A DNA stretch of 52,684 nt from Candidatus Eisenbergiella pullistercoris (lineage in GTDB: Bacteria; Bacillota; Clostridia; Lachnospirales; Lachnospiraceae). The translations under genes and the position numbers were made by a program. Location of the stretch: the NCBI GenBank assembly GCA_019115665.1, contig DXDD01000041.1, positions 1 to 52,684 of the forward strand. Direction: 5' to 3'. The notes under the pieces were generated by a model. It was not told the origin of the DNA. It saw only the letters and a list, made by a program, of their open reading frames with translations, and ran no database searches. Of this stretch, positions 24,971-32,733 are shown piece by piece; the stretch's first letter is position 1; each line of letters opens with the position of its first letter.

Positions 24971-25687
24971 GCCTGCCGCGCTGCGGTTCAGGAACTCCAT
25001 CAGCGCCATGTGGATGTGCCAGGCCAGCTTCTCCTGATAATAATCGTCGGAAAGCAGTTTCGCCTCTTCCGCGTTGGAAAGAAAGCCGCATTCCACGATG
25101 ACCAGAGGACGGCCTGTTTTTTTCAGAAGATAGTAGCTGTCGTTTGCCTTCGCCGTCCTGTGATTCTCCGGGTCCAGCTTTTCCACCAGACGGCTCTGGA
25201 TCAGCTCCGCCGCACGCTTCCCCGGCACGCTGTCCTGATAGAAGAAAACCTGCGCTCCCTTTACCTTCTCCTCCCCGTAGCTGTTCTGGTGGATGCTCAC
25301 CGCGATATCTGGCTGCGCTTCCTCGATGATCTGGACGCGCTGCTTCATATCCTGCACCTTTTTATTGGAAGAATTCTCGTCATACAGCCCTGTGTCCGTG
25401 GTCCTGGTCATCTCCACCTTCACGTCGGAAGCCTCCAGGAACAGCTTCAGCTTTTCCGCGATCTTCAGGTTGATCTCCTTTTCCAGCTCTCCTCCGGCGC
25501 CCACCTTTCCCGGATCGACGCCTCCGTGCCCTGCGTCGATCACCACACAGAAGGCCCCCTTTTCCGGCGGCAGCTCCCGGTCTCCGTTTACCAGAACGGC
25601 CGTCTGCCCGGCCGACCAGAAAACGGCGCTCAGCACAAGAACTGTCGCCGCCCCCTTCAGCAATCCTTCCTTTAATTCCGTTTTCAT
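24941..25687 (-). CDS. N-acetylmuramoyl-L-alanine amidase (Amidase_3, CwlD-like)
   Basis: Zinc hydrolase that cuts the glycan-peptide bond of peptidoglycan outside the membrane. The 248-residue protein has an N-terminal hydrophobic segment (residues 8-26, uncleaved anchor or signal), then VVIDAGHGGVDPGKV with the first zinc His, the Glu in LEKEINLKIA, the second His in DIAVSIHQNSYG, and the catalytic Glu in VIVECGFLSN. It lacks a separate cell-wall-binding domain. The start ATG at 25687 is preferred; an in-frame ATG at 25753 would add charged residues before the signal. CwlD-like role in spore cortex is plausible from size and layout, not shown. Its last codons lie inside a perfect palindrome. 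Confidence 0.92.
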   Translation of the reverse strand: MKTELKEGLLKGAATVLVLSAVFWSAGQTAVLVNGDRELPPEKGAFCVVIDAGHGGVDPGKVGAGGELEKEINLKIAEKLKLFLEASDVKVEMTRTTDTGLYDENSSNKKVQDMKQRVQIIEEAQPDIAVSIHQNSYGEEKVKGAQVFFYQDSVPGKRAAELIQSRLVEKLDPENHRTAKANDSYYLLKKTGRPLVIVECGFLSNAEEAKLLSDDYYQEKLAWHIHMALMEFLNRSAAGVTVQPSAEQ

Positions 25688-25801
25688 GCAATCCCCGCGT
25701 TCTGTCCGTTTCCTTATATGTATATGAATGCGGACAGACGCGGATGCCGTCACGATTCGTCCTAAGCTTCAGCAGCCGCGCCGCTTCCTTCCCGTCCTTC
25801 C

Positions 25802-27472
25802 TCAGCCGGCCGCAAAGTCTGAGATCACCGCCCAGACCTCCGGATGTCCGGCTTCATATCCCAGCTTCCAGGCCGCAACGCCTCCGATGCCGTACTGCTC
25901 CATCACCTGAAGCTTCGCCTGCAGGGACTGTTCGTTCTCCAGCCACACCTGGAAAAAGGCGCCGTCCTCCTCAAATTCCGCATAGTTCTGACAGGTTTCC
26001 TCATCCCATACCGGCTCGATTCCCCGCTGCGCAAGAAAATCCTCCGCCGTCGTCATCCCTACCGCCTGGCTCTTCACGCCTTCCGCCCCGGTTTCCCAGA
26101 TGCGGGTATAAAAAGGCACCGCGTTGATCACCTTTTCCGCCGGGACATACTGCACCATGGTGCTGATCCCTTCCTCCACATAACCGATGGAGGCCACGCT
26201 GCCCGTCTCCTGGGAACCGCCGTAATGCTCGTCATAGCCCATAACGATCACATAATCCGCCACCGTCCCCTGCTCCTTCCAGTGATAGTGGGAATTATAA
26301 TTTCTGGGCACATAATTGTCTACGGAAAGCACCAGACCGTTCGCGCGGCAGGGAATGGACAGCTCCCGCAGAAATTCAATATAATCCTCTCCCGCATCCT
26401 CCGGCACCTGCTCAAAGTCCACATTGATGCCGTCCACGCCGAGAGACAGGGCTTCCTCCACCAGCCCGCCGATCAGCTTCTGCCTCCTGCCGGTATGGGA
26501 AAGGATCTCCCTGATATCCACGTCATAGGTAAAGTTGTCCACAAGCGCCCATACCTCAAGCCCTCTGTCATGCGCCTCCTGCACGTAAGCGCTGCTTGCG
26601 ATGCTGACAAAGCCTCCCTCATTATCGCTCAGGAAAAACCAGGTCGGGGAGATCACGTTCATCCCGCTCACCCCTTCCAGCACCTCGGAAAGCGTGGAAT
26701 TTGCCGCCTCGCTGGTCACCTGATGCCAGCCAAGGCTGATCTTATGCTCCCTGCGGACGGAGGTATACTCCGGCTCCTGATAGTCCGTCACGGGGATCAG
26801 CGTTTCGCTGCGCAGGTTTTTCAGACGCCGGTTCTCCACATAGCCGATAAAGCCGTCCTGCGTGGCCACCCTGCTCCAGTTTTCCATGGTTTCCAGGACA
26901 GTCACCTGATCGCCGGCGCTTACCTCCGTCAGAATATCGCTCTTGATCCCGCCCTGATAGCGGACCGCCGTATCCTTCTTCATATCCGCCGCCTGATGCT
27001 CGTCCCAGACCGTGGTCAGCACCGCCCGGTTCGGCTCCGTATACAGCGTATAGGAAAAGTTGGTATACTTTTTCACATAATCCAGCGCCACATACATCAC
27101 GCCGTCCTCCAGGAAGGCGGGCACATAGCCGTCCTGCCCGGTCTGTCCGGCCTGCGCGTACAGGATCTCATCCGGCGTGGTATACAGGAGCCAGCCTTCG
27201 TTGTAATCCGCGTAAAACCGGTCGTTCAGAAAGGCGTGTACCGTCCCGAGATCAAGATAGCACCTGCCGTCCCTCACAATGCCCTTCTCCTCCCGGATCT
27301 CATCATTGAGCACCAGAGCAGCCTCGTCCGCCGCCTCAAGACCGAAATATCCGTTCAGGTCCTTCCGCTCCTCTGAATAGGAATAATGCTCCGCCACCTT
27401 TACCCCCAATGTTATGGCGACAATCACAAAAATAAGGGCGACCGCGATTATCACCGGAACTGCTTTTTTCAT
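25802..27472 (-). CDS. GH18 family glycosidase-like protein with SH3-like domain
   Basis: 556 residues. A signal/anchor (residues 5-25, VPVIIAVALIFVIVAITLGV) is followed by a copper-amine-oxidase-like N-terminal region, an SH3-type wall-binding stretch (VTVLETMENWSRVATQDGFIGYVENRRL), and a GH18 barrel. The barrel has the catalytic signature DGINVDFEQVP with the Glu intact, plus ADYVIVMGYDEHY and VAAWKLGYE. Such proteins act on peptidoglycan, often in spores (YaaH/YdhD-like) or chitin-like substrates. The ATG has AGGAGG upstream and a promoter at 27498-27526. Probably exported; substrate inferred. Confidence 0.9.
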   Translation of the reverse strand: MKKAVPVIIAVALIFVIVAITLGVKVAEHYSYSEERKDLNGYFGLEAADEAALVLNDEIREEKGIVRDGRCYLDLGTVHAFLNDRFYADYNEGWLLYTTPDEILYAQAGQTGQDGYVPAFLEDGVMYVALDYVKKYTNFSYTLYTEPNRAVLTTVWDEHQAADMKKDTAVRYQGGIKSDILTEVSAGDQVTVLETMENWSRVATQDGFIGYVENRRLKNLRSETLIPVTDYQEPEYTSVRREHKISLGWHQVTSEAANSTLSEVLEGVSGMNVISPTWFFLSDNEGGFVSIASSAYVQEAHDRGLEVWALVDNFTYDVDIREILSHTGRRQKLIGGLVEEALSLGVDGINVDFEQVPEDAGEDYIEFLRELSIPCRANGLVLSVDNYVPRNYNSHYHWKEQGTVADYVIVMGYDEHYGGSQETGSVASIGYVEEGISTMVQYVPAEKVINAVPFYTRIWETGAEGVKSQAVGMTTAEDFLAQRGIEPVWDEETCQNYAEFEEDGAFFQVWLENEQSLQAKLQVMEQYGIGGVAAWKLGYEAGHPEVWAVISDFAAG

Positions 27473-27497
27473 CTTCCGTAACCTCCTGACCGCCCTT

Positions 27498-27526
27498 ATT
27501 ATAGCAGACTATTGAAACATCGTCAT
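27498..27526 (-). promoter_or_regulatory. promoter of the GH18 gene
   Basis: Minus strand ATGACG (27521-27526), 17-base spacer, TATAAT (27498-27503) with an extended TGC just before it. It lies 25-54 bases before the start codon. Confidence 0.75.
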
Positions 27527-27672
27527 TACCTATTTTTACATGTTCTCATCGCAGCCTTGACCCGGCTTCTTCGCGCAGCAGCGGTACGGGGGCCCGCATC
27601 CCACGGCTGCCGGATCCTTTCATTCATTTTACCTCGTTTTCAGACAGAAAGCCCCTGCGTCTGCGGAAATTC

Positions 27673-27882
27673 CTAGCGGCACTTCACCCTGTCGTATCTG
27701 ACCTGGGTCAGCTTCCCCTTTTCATCCATGACGAAATCCGGCATATAGACGGCGTCCTCACAGACAAAATATTTCCTTGCGATCTCTTCCGGAGAAGACG
27801 GTTTTCCCTCCAGATACAGGTTCACGCCCTGCCCGGACATCCGCTTCAAACGCTTTTCGAGCTCGATCTCATCGTCTTTCAT
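27673..27882 (-). CDS. small hypothetical protein
   Basis: 69 residues, soluble, no recognised motif. The sequence begins MKDDEIELEKRLKRMSGQ and continues with a hydrophilic stretch and YFVCEDAVYMPDFVMDE; it ends in KCR. Two cysteines only. The chosen ATG has GGGAGGGAAAG upstream, a good site; an in-frame ATG at 27906 precedes that site. It is the first coding sequence downstream of the minus-strand promoter at 28341-28369, which would give it a leader of about 450 bases. I do not recognise the family. Confidence 0.65.
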   Translation of the reverse strand: MKDDEIELEKRLKRMSGQGVNLYLEGKPSSPEEIARKYFVCEDAVYMPDFVMDEKGKLTQVRYDRVKCR

Positions 27883-28130
27883 ATCACTTTCCCTCCCTGT
27901 ATGCACAAAGGGACACAGCAGAGCTCCGTTCCGGACGTTTTTCCGAACAGACGTGATATATAAATCCCCTGTTCCCTCTGTTCATGCGGCGGCGATGTCT
28001 CGTAAGCCTGAAAGATGCTCCCGGACGTGTATCACGGAATTCCTGCAAAAAAATATGCAATAAACCATTTACACTTTTGAATTAAACTTTATTTTCCAGG
28101 TGAAAAATATTGGGAACGATTTCTTTCCCG

Positions 28131-28264
28131 ACAGGCACATAAGCCTGTAAGACTTCCTCATACTATATGGATGAGGCGTCAGCGGATGCGGTGCTTATAC
28201 GCCGCCCGCTGCGTTTTAGATACAGAAGACATACCGCAGATACGGCCGCTCCTGCAGAATCTGC
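28131..28264 (-). other. hairpin-rich non-coding interval
   Basis: Four stems in 134 bases: ACAGGC-ACATAA-GCCTGT (28131-28148), CCTCAT-N9-ATGAGG with flanking GAC/GTC (28151-28180), AGCGG/CCGCT with an inner GCGG/CCGC (28181-28210), and GCAGAT-N17-ATCTGC (28236-28264). It lies in the gene-free stretch 27883-28535. The minus-strand promoter at 28341-28369 points through it. I match it to no known RNA family. It may be a small RNA or part of a long leader. Confidence 0.45.
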
Positions 28265-28340
28265 TTAAAATAGGAGTTTAAAAATCCCGGCGCAGCTCCC
28301 CTCCTTCTGATACGGAGTGCCCGGAAGCATCTTTAGAAGG

Positions 28341-28369
28341 ATTATATCCGATATCCGGGGAATTGGCAA
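28341..28369 (-). promoter_or_regulatory. minus-strand promoter in the 27883-28535 gap
   Basis: TTGCCA (28364-28369) and TATAAT (28341-28346), 17-base spacer on the minus strand. It is divergent from the mecA promoter and points towards the hairpin-rich interval and the 69-residue gene. Confidence 0.7.
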
Positions 28370-28408
28370 GTAATTTGTAAAAAAAAAGTGAAACACCTTT
28401 TCGGGCGC

Positions 28409-28437
28409 TTGACTTCTAACCGGGTGCAGTATAATAT
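28409..28437 (+). promoter_or_regulatory. mecA promoter
   Basis: TTGACT (28409-28414) with TAATAT (28432-28437) at a 17-base spacing, overlapping a TATAAT at 28430-28435 with a 15-base spacing. The leader to mecA is about 95 bases. Confidence 0.75.
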
Positions 28438-28535
28438 ATCTGTAATCGCAGATACTGTAAATTATGTTCATTTTACGGCATTTCAGTCACACAGAAAAGA
28501 CATTTCTATATCTTTAATATTAAGGATGTGATTCT

Positions 28536-29297
28536 ATGAAAATTGAAAAAGTAAACGACCATCAGATCCGCTGTACCCTGACCAGAGCAGATCTGGCCGA
28601 CAGAGAGCTGAAGATCAGCGAACTCGCATACGGAACAGAGAAGGCGAAGAGCCTTTTTCGAGATATGATGCAGCAGGCAGCCGTTAAATTCGGTTTTGAG
28701 GCGGAGGATATCCCGCTCATGATCGAAGCCATCCCGCTGAATTCGGACTGCATCGTCCTCATCATCACCAAGGTGGAGGACCCGGAGGAGCTGGATACCC
28801 GCTTTTCCAAATTTGCTCCAAGCGTCCATGACGACGACAGCCTGGACGATATGATCCAGGAGCTGAACGAGGGAGCCGACGATGTTCTTGATCTGTTCCG
28901 GCGGATCCATGAGGGGCGCGCCGCCTCCCAGTCCGGTACAAAAGAAGCGCAGAAGCCTTCCGGCGCGGCAGATACGGAGCCGAAGGAGAAGGAAGGGGCC
29001 GTACAGCTCACCAGAGTGTATTCCTTCGATTCCCTCCGTCATATCACAAGGCTCGCCCATGTGCTGAGCGGCTGCTATGACGGCGTCAATTCGCTCTATA
29101 AGGATGCCGGGAACGGACGTTATCTTCTGATCGTATCCAATTCCGGAAATACCGCCGAGGATTTCAGCCGCCTCTGCAGCTGTCTGTCCGAATACGGCAG
29201 ACAGGAAAGATACACGCCCGGCGGAGAGGCCTTCTGGGAAGAGCACTGCGAACTGATCCTGAAGGATCATGCCCTGCAGGCCTTCAGCAGGATCTGA
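28536..29297 (+). CDS. mecA: MecA-type adaptor protein for ClpC
   Basis: Adaptor that hands substrate proteins to the ClpC-ClpP protease. The 253-residue protein begins MKIEKVNDHQIRCTLTRADL, typical of the MecA N-terminal domain, with LFRDMMQQAAVKFGFEAEDI. An acidic and Lys-rich linker (about 115-160) joins it to the C-terminal domain, which has YSFDSLRHITRLAHVLSG and ends near ALQAFSRI. Length is at the upper end for the family. The site is AAGGATGTGATT. It is a single gene with its own promoter and shares a bidirectional terminator with the convergent DUF1858 gene. Confidence 0.92.
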   Translation: MKIEKVNDHQIRCTLTRADLADRELKISELAYGTEKAKSLFRDMMQQAAVKFGFEAEDIPLMIEAIPLNSDCIVLIITKVEDPEELDTRFSKFAPSVHDDDSLDDMIQELNEGADDVLDLFRRIHEGRAASQSGTKEAQKPSGAADTEPKEKEGAVQLTRVYSFDSLRHITRLAHVLSGCYDGVNSLYKDAGNGRYLLIVSNSGNTAEDFSRLCSCLSEYGRQERYTPGGEAFWEEHCELILKDHALQAFSRI

Positions 29298-29328
29298 GAA
29301 ACGCGCGCCGCCAGGCGCATGAGAAAAT

Positions 29329-29382
29329 AAAAAAGAACGGCGGATGCTTTCACACGAAGCGCCGCCGCTCTTTTTTACGCGA
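29329..29382. terminator. bidirectional terminator between mecA and DUF1858 gene
   Basis: GAACGGCGG (29335-29343) pairs with CCGCCGCTC (29362-29370), with AAAAAA before and TTTTTT after, so it can act on both strands. Confidence 0.85.
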
Positions 29383-29393
29383 AGCCCTGATTT

Positions 29394-29585
29394 TTAAGCC
29401 TCCGCGATCGCCTTCATCAGCTCGTCAATATCAATACCGTGAACCATCGCGGCCTCTTCCAGGCTCTCCGCCTGTGCGGAAGGGCAGCCGAGGCAGTGCA
29501 TCCCCGCGTTCATCAGAACGGGAGCCACAGCCGGATTGGTCCTCAGGATCTCGCCGATCGTCATTTCCTTCGTAATGCCGGTCAT
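29394..29585 (-). CDS. DUF1858-domain protein
   Basis: 63 residues: small disulfide- or metal-linked domain common in anaerobes. It has [28 protein letters not shown], where the CLGC pair (residues 31-34) is the family feature, then an amphipathic helix ending [14 protein letters not shown]. Members are found alone or fused to hydride- and redox-enzymes; the role is not established. The ATG has AAAAGGAGG 7 bases upstream, and the gene has a promoter at 29626-29654. Confidence 0.88.
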   Translation of the reverse strand: MTGITKEMTIGEILRTNPAVAPVLMNAGMHCLGCPSAQAESLEEAAMVHGIDIDELMKAIAEA

Positions 29586-29625
29586 TTCTTCAACCTCCTT
29601 TTCCTGCGATTTCTGGTGCGCCTAC

Positions 29626-29654
29626 AGTATAATACTTTTTCCCGGCATGCGCAA
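29626..29654 (-). promoter_or_regulatory. promoter of the DUF1858 gene
   Basis: Minus strand TTGCGC (29649-29654) and TATACT (29626-29631), 17-base spacer. Confidence 0.7.
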
Positions 29655-29725
29655 GATGCGGCTTTTCGTCAGCCGCGGGGATCCGCACGGAAGGCCGCGC
29701 TTTTCCGGCCGCAGTTTCGGAAGCC

Positions 29726-31606
29726 TCAGCCGCGGGAGGCGGCGTCGGAAACGCCGATCCCCACGCAGGGCATTTCCGTCATCCGCAGGTCGGTGCATCC
29801 ATAGGGCTGGAGCCGGATCTCCTCCGGTTCTCCGGCCGACTGCGGCTGCCGCGGCGCCTCCGCGCAGATTCCGTCTCTTTCCTCCCAGACGATGGGCATC
29901 ATCTTCGTTTTGATCCGGATCGGAGGCTTCTGCGGGGAAAATGGATAATCTCCGATCTCCGCAAATTCCGTTTCAAAATCCGCGGAACAGAACGCATAGT
30001 TCCAGGCGCTGTCAGGCAGCATCTCATAATCACAGTAAGGGGCTTTCCTCTCCACTCCGTCCCTGGTATATTCCAGCTTTCTGACCCGGGCCCTGACCGG
30101 CAGGGAAAAGACCAGCGGCCCCCGCGTCAGCGCAGCGGCCCCGCCGGGACGGCTGATGAGCTTTTCTTCCATTTCCAGCCGGAGCGGGATCCGTTTCGTC
30201 CCCTTCCAGCTTTTTCCGGCCACGGCGAAGCTTCCCGGCTGTTCCTGCTTCTCTCCCAGAACGGCGCTTTTCGCGGTTCCGGGGATGCGGACCGTGATCT
30301 CGCACTCCACCGGCTCCTCTGCCGTCACCTCAAGCTCCGCCCCGTCCCGGAAGGGATAATCGGAAATGACGCGGATGCTGATGGCGCGTCCGTTCCATTC
30401 CGTATGCAGCGCGCACGGTACCGGCAGATTCACCGCAAAGCCCTTTTCCGTCTTCATGATGGCCGACATGGCGAATTTCGGCCACGCCTGATTGAAGTTT
30501 GCCGTACAGCACCCGAAATTCGGTTCCAGGCCGAACATATTCGCCTCTCCGGAGTTGGAATTAAAGGGCGCCGCCTCGTCCGGAAAACGCTTCGCGCTGA
30601 TCTGATTGGTCATCTGCACATACTGATGCGCCCACATATCCGCCGTAGTCGTCGCCGGCAGGCAGTTGAAGGCCTCCTTTTCCAGCAGATCTCCCCAGAA
30701 AGCGTTCCCGCTTTCCGCAAGAAGCACCTCGCAGGAATACATGGCCTCCGCCACGCTGCAGCACTCGCTTCCCTGCGTTGCCCCGTCCCCGGAAAGGCAC
30801 TCGTCTCCCGTAAAATGCCCGGTCGGCATGCTGTTGTGCTTCATCACCGTCCGATACATATGAAGGGCGAAGGCGTCCGGATCCTCCCCCGTCATGCGGG
30901 ACATCAGCGCCCTGCACTTCAGGGCCATCGCCGTATTCACCACGTGGTTGAGCTGGGTCCAGTATCTGCGCGCCTTAGGCCGTTCAAAGGAAAACCGGTC
31001 ATAGAGCTTTTCATAATCCATGCCCTCCGCCTCCAGGACCGCCGCCAGATCCAGCATCCACTTTTCCGGCCTTCTCTCGTACAGCCACCAGAGCGGGATC
31101 AGGCATTCATACCATCTCGCCGCCGCCCAGTTGAACAGCGTGTGGACGCAGATATGGGAAAGCAGCTGCTTCATGGCCCGGTAGACCGCCTCCTCGATCC
31201 GGCCGTCCTGCGCGCAGTCCGCATACAGCGCCAGCACCTTGCAGATCAGAAACGCCGCCCATACGTCGTAGTGTTCTCTCTCTTCCTTCGTGCAGGGACA
31301 GATCCAGCCGTCCTCATCCTGCCCCTCCAGGATGGCGTCCACATACCGTTTCGCCCGCCGTTTCAGTTCCGCGTCATCCAGCAGAAAAGCCAGGGGGATA
31401 AATCCGTCCAGCCAGTACGGCACCCGCTCCCAGCCTTCCCTGTCTCCGCCGATCCATCTGCTCTCCCGGATATCCGGCCAGATCAGATCCAGATGGCCGG
31501 ACAGCCCTTCCGCCTGGATCTCAAGCTGTCTTCTCAGCCAGCCCTCCGGCTTCACCATTCCCGCCGGCAGCTGTCTCTGCTTCGGTTCTCCTGTCATTCT
31601 TTTCAC
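29726..31606 (-). CDS. GH127-like beta-L-arabinofuranosidase (DUF1680)
   Basis: 626 residues, cytoplasmic (no signal). The family is an all-helical barrel with a zinc site built from Glu and three Cys; here SECCSVAEAMYS offers the Glu and first Cys, and FGCCTANFNQAWPK the Cys pair. ATTTADMWAHQYVQMTNQ and the GPLVFSLPV segment also fit. A cysteine replaces the usual Thr between the Glu and first metal Cys. The start is GTG, fixed by GGAGG 9 bases upstream. It is divergent from an AraC regulator 113 bases away. Substrate is likely a terminal beta-L-arabinofuranosyl group of plant glycans or hydroxyproline-rich glycoproteins; inferred. Confidence 0.87.
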   Translation of the reverse strand: MKRMTGEPKQRQLPAGMVKPEGWLRRQLEIQAEGLSGHLDLIWPDIRESRWIGGDREGWERVPYWLDGFIPLAFLLDDAELKRRAKRYVDAILEGQDEDGWICPCTKEEREHYDVWAAFLICKVLALYADCAQDGRIEEAVYRAMKQLLSHICVHTLFNWAAARWYECLIPLWWLYERRPEKWMLDLAAVLEAEGMDYEKLYDRFSFERPKARRYWTQLNHVVNTAMALKCRALMSRMTGEDPDAFALHMYRTVMKHNSMPTGHFTGDECLSGDGATQGSECCSVAEAMYSCEVLLAESGNAFWGDLLEKEAFNCLPATTTADMWAHQYVQMTNQISAKRFPDEAAPFNSNSGEANMFGLEPNFGCCTANFNQAWPKFAMSAIMKTEKGFAVNLPVPCALHTEWNGRAISIRVISDYPFRDGAELEVTAEEPVECEITVRIPGTAKSAVLGEKQEQPGSFAVAGKSWKGTKRIPLRLEMEEKLISRPGGAAALTRGPLVFSLPVRARVRKLEYTRDGVERKAPYCDYEMLPDSAWNYAFCSADFETEFAEIGDYPFSPQKPPIRIKTKMMPIVWEERDGICAEAPRQPQSAGEPEEIRLQPYGCTDLRMTEMPCVGIGVSDAASRG

Positions 31607-31656
31607 TCTTTCGCACCTCCTGTTTTTGTCTTATGGCACAATCTCCGCCCGCATGC

Positions 31657-31704
31657 TATAATGATTGCGCGAAGCGCAATCCGGGCAGGAAACGCTTTTC
31701 CTGC
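31657..31704 (+). promoter_or_regulatory. AraC-gene promoter with two leader palindromes
   Basis: TATAAT (31657-31662) with extended TGC before it; the -35 (TGGCAC, 31634-31639) is weak. Just after the -10 is a perfect 8-bp dyad GATTGCGC-GAA-GCGCAATC (31663-31681). A second hairpin GCAGGAAA/TTTCCTGC follows (31685-31704). The dyad could be a self-control operator or RNA hairpin in the leader. Confidence 0.7.
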
Positions 31705-31719
31705 AGAAAGGAAATTCCC

Positions 31720-32529
31720 ATGACGCCAGAGATCATCTCCCTTTCCTCCGAACCCATGCCCTATATGACCGACTGCGACCTGAAGCGTTTCGGGGCGTTT
31801 GAATATCACTGCTCCCGCTGCTGCGACTATTTCGTCCTAATCTTCATGCTCGGCAGCTGTCTGAAATTCACGGAGGATTCCCGGCTTACCACGCTTTCCG
31901 CCGGGGAATGGTATATTCAGAAAAAATCCCTCCGGCAGAGCGCCCCGCTCCCAAGTCCGAACGCGGAGTATTACTGGATCCATTTCCGGGCAGACTATGC
32001 GGACGATCCCATGAGCAGCATCCGTCTGCCCATCCGGGGCAGCTTCCGCCCGGAGCTGGCCGTTCCCATGCTGGAGGAGCTGCATTCCGCCTGTCAGCGC
32101 TCTCCCCGGAATCCCTTTGAGCTGCAGAGCGGCTTCTACCGCCTTCTGGACCTGATCTATGCCCATGAAAACGCCTGCTCTCCCCTCACGGCTTCCGTGA
32201 TCAGCTATCTGAACGGACATTACCGGGAGCCGGTCACCTCCCGGACTCTCGCGGCACATTTTCACTATTCCGCCGAGTATATCAACAAACGCCTGAAGGA
32301 GGAGATGGGGACCACCATCCACGCCTGTCTCGCAAAGCTCCGTCTGCAGCGCGCGTCCAGACTTCTGGTCTATTCGGACAGGCCGGTTCAGGAAATCGCG
32401 CGGGAATGCGGCTTTTCTGACGTTTCCCTTCTGTATAAGGCCTTCCGCAGGGCCTTCGGGCTCAGCCCGTCCCAGTACCGGAGGGAGCATCAGGTTTCCT
32501 TCCGCCCTCCCCAGGACAATGATACCTGA
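31720..32529 (+). CDS. AraC-family transcriptional regulator
   Basis: 269 residues. The N-terminal sensor part (about 1-155) is cupin-like, with FVLIFMLGSCLKFTEDSRLTTL; the C-terminal pair of helix-turn-helix motifs spans about 165-265, including SRTLAAHFHYSAEYINKRLKEE and VQEIARECGFSDVSLLYKAFRRAFGLSPSQYRR. The ATG at 31720 has AGAAAGGA upstream; in-frame codons before it lie in the palindromic leader. Divergent from the GH127-like gene, which it probably regulates. It is also 204 bases upstream of the pfl locus, but that has its own promoter. Confidence 0.92.
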   Translation: MTPEIISLSSEPMPYMTDCDLKRFGAFEYHCSRCCDYFVLIFMLGSCLKFTEDSRLTTLSAGEWYIQKKSLRQSAPLPSPNAEYYWIHFRADYADDPMSSIRLPIRGSFRPELAVPMLEELHSACQRSPRNPFELQSGFYRLLDLIYAHENACSPLTASVISYLNGHYREPVTSRTLAAHFHYSAEYINKRLKEEMGTTIHACLAKLRLQRASRLLVYSDRPVQEIARECGFSDVSLLYKAFRRAFGLSPSQYRREHQVSFRPPQDNDT

Positions 32530-32598
32530 AAAGAGCGGTCTCATAAAGTTCAAAACAGGGACTCTGCATTGCAAATCCGGAAAAAAAGCATTCCCGCC

Positions 32599-32656
32599 TT
32601 GACGGGGCATTGCCGGTTACCTATAATACAAGTGCGGACGAGACGTCCGTTCCGCA
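32599..32656 (+). promoter_or_regulatory. pflB promoter with palindromic leader
   Basis: TTGACG (32599-32604) and TATAAT (32622-32627), 17-base spacer. Directly downstream are nested palindromes: CGGACG-AGA-CGTCCG (32635-32649) and an outer TGCGGA/TCCGCA (32633-32638 with 32651-32656). The position at the start of transcription suggests an operator or 5' hairpin. I see no Rex-type or FNR-type consensus. Confidence 0.82.
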
Positions 32657-32733
32657 CGGACATGCGGAAGATTCAGAGCTTATCAACCATATTCTGCTTT
32701 TATGCTGCCGTCTGCAGCGGACAGGAGGAAGTT

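Noticed and set aside
28265..28471. A 68-codon minus-strand frame in the mecA gap
   Set aside because: It spans the minus-strand promoter itself and lacks a ribosome site before its start.
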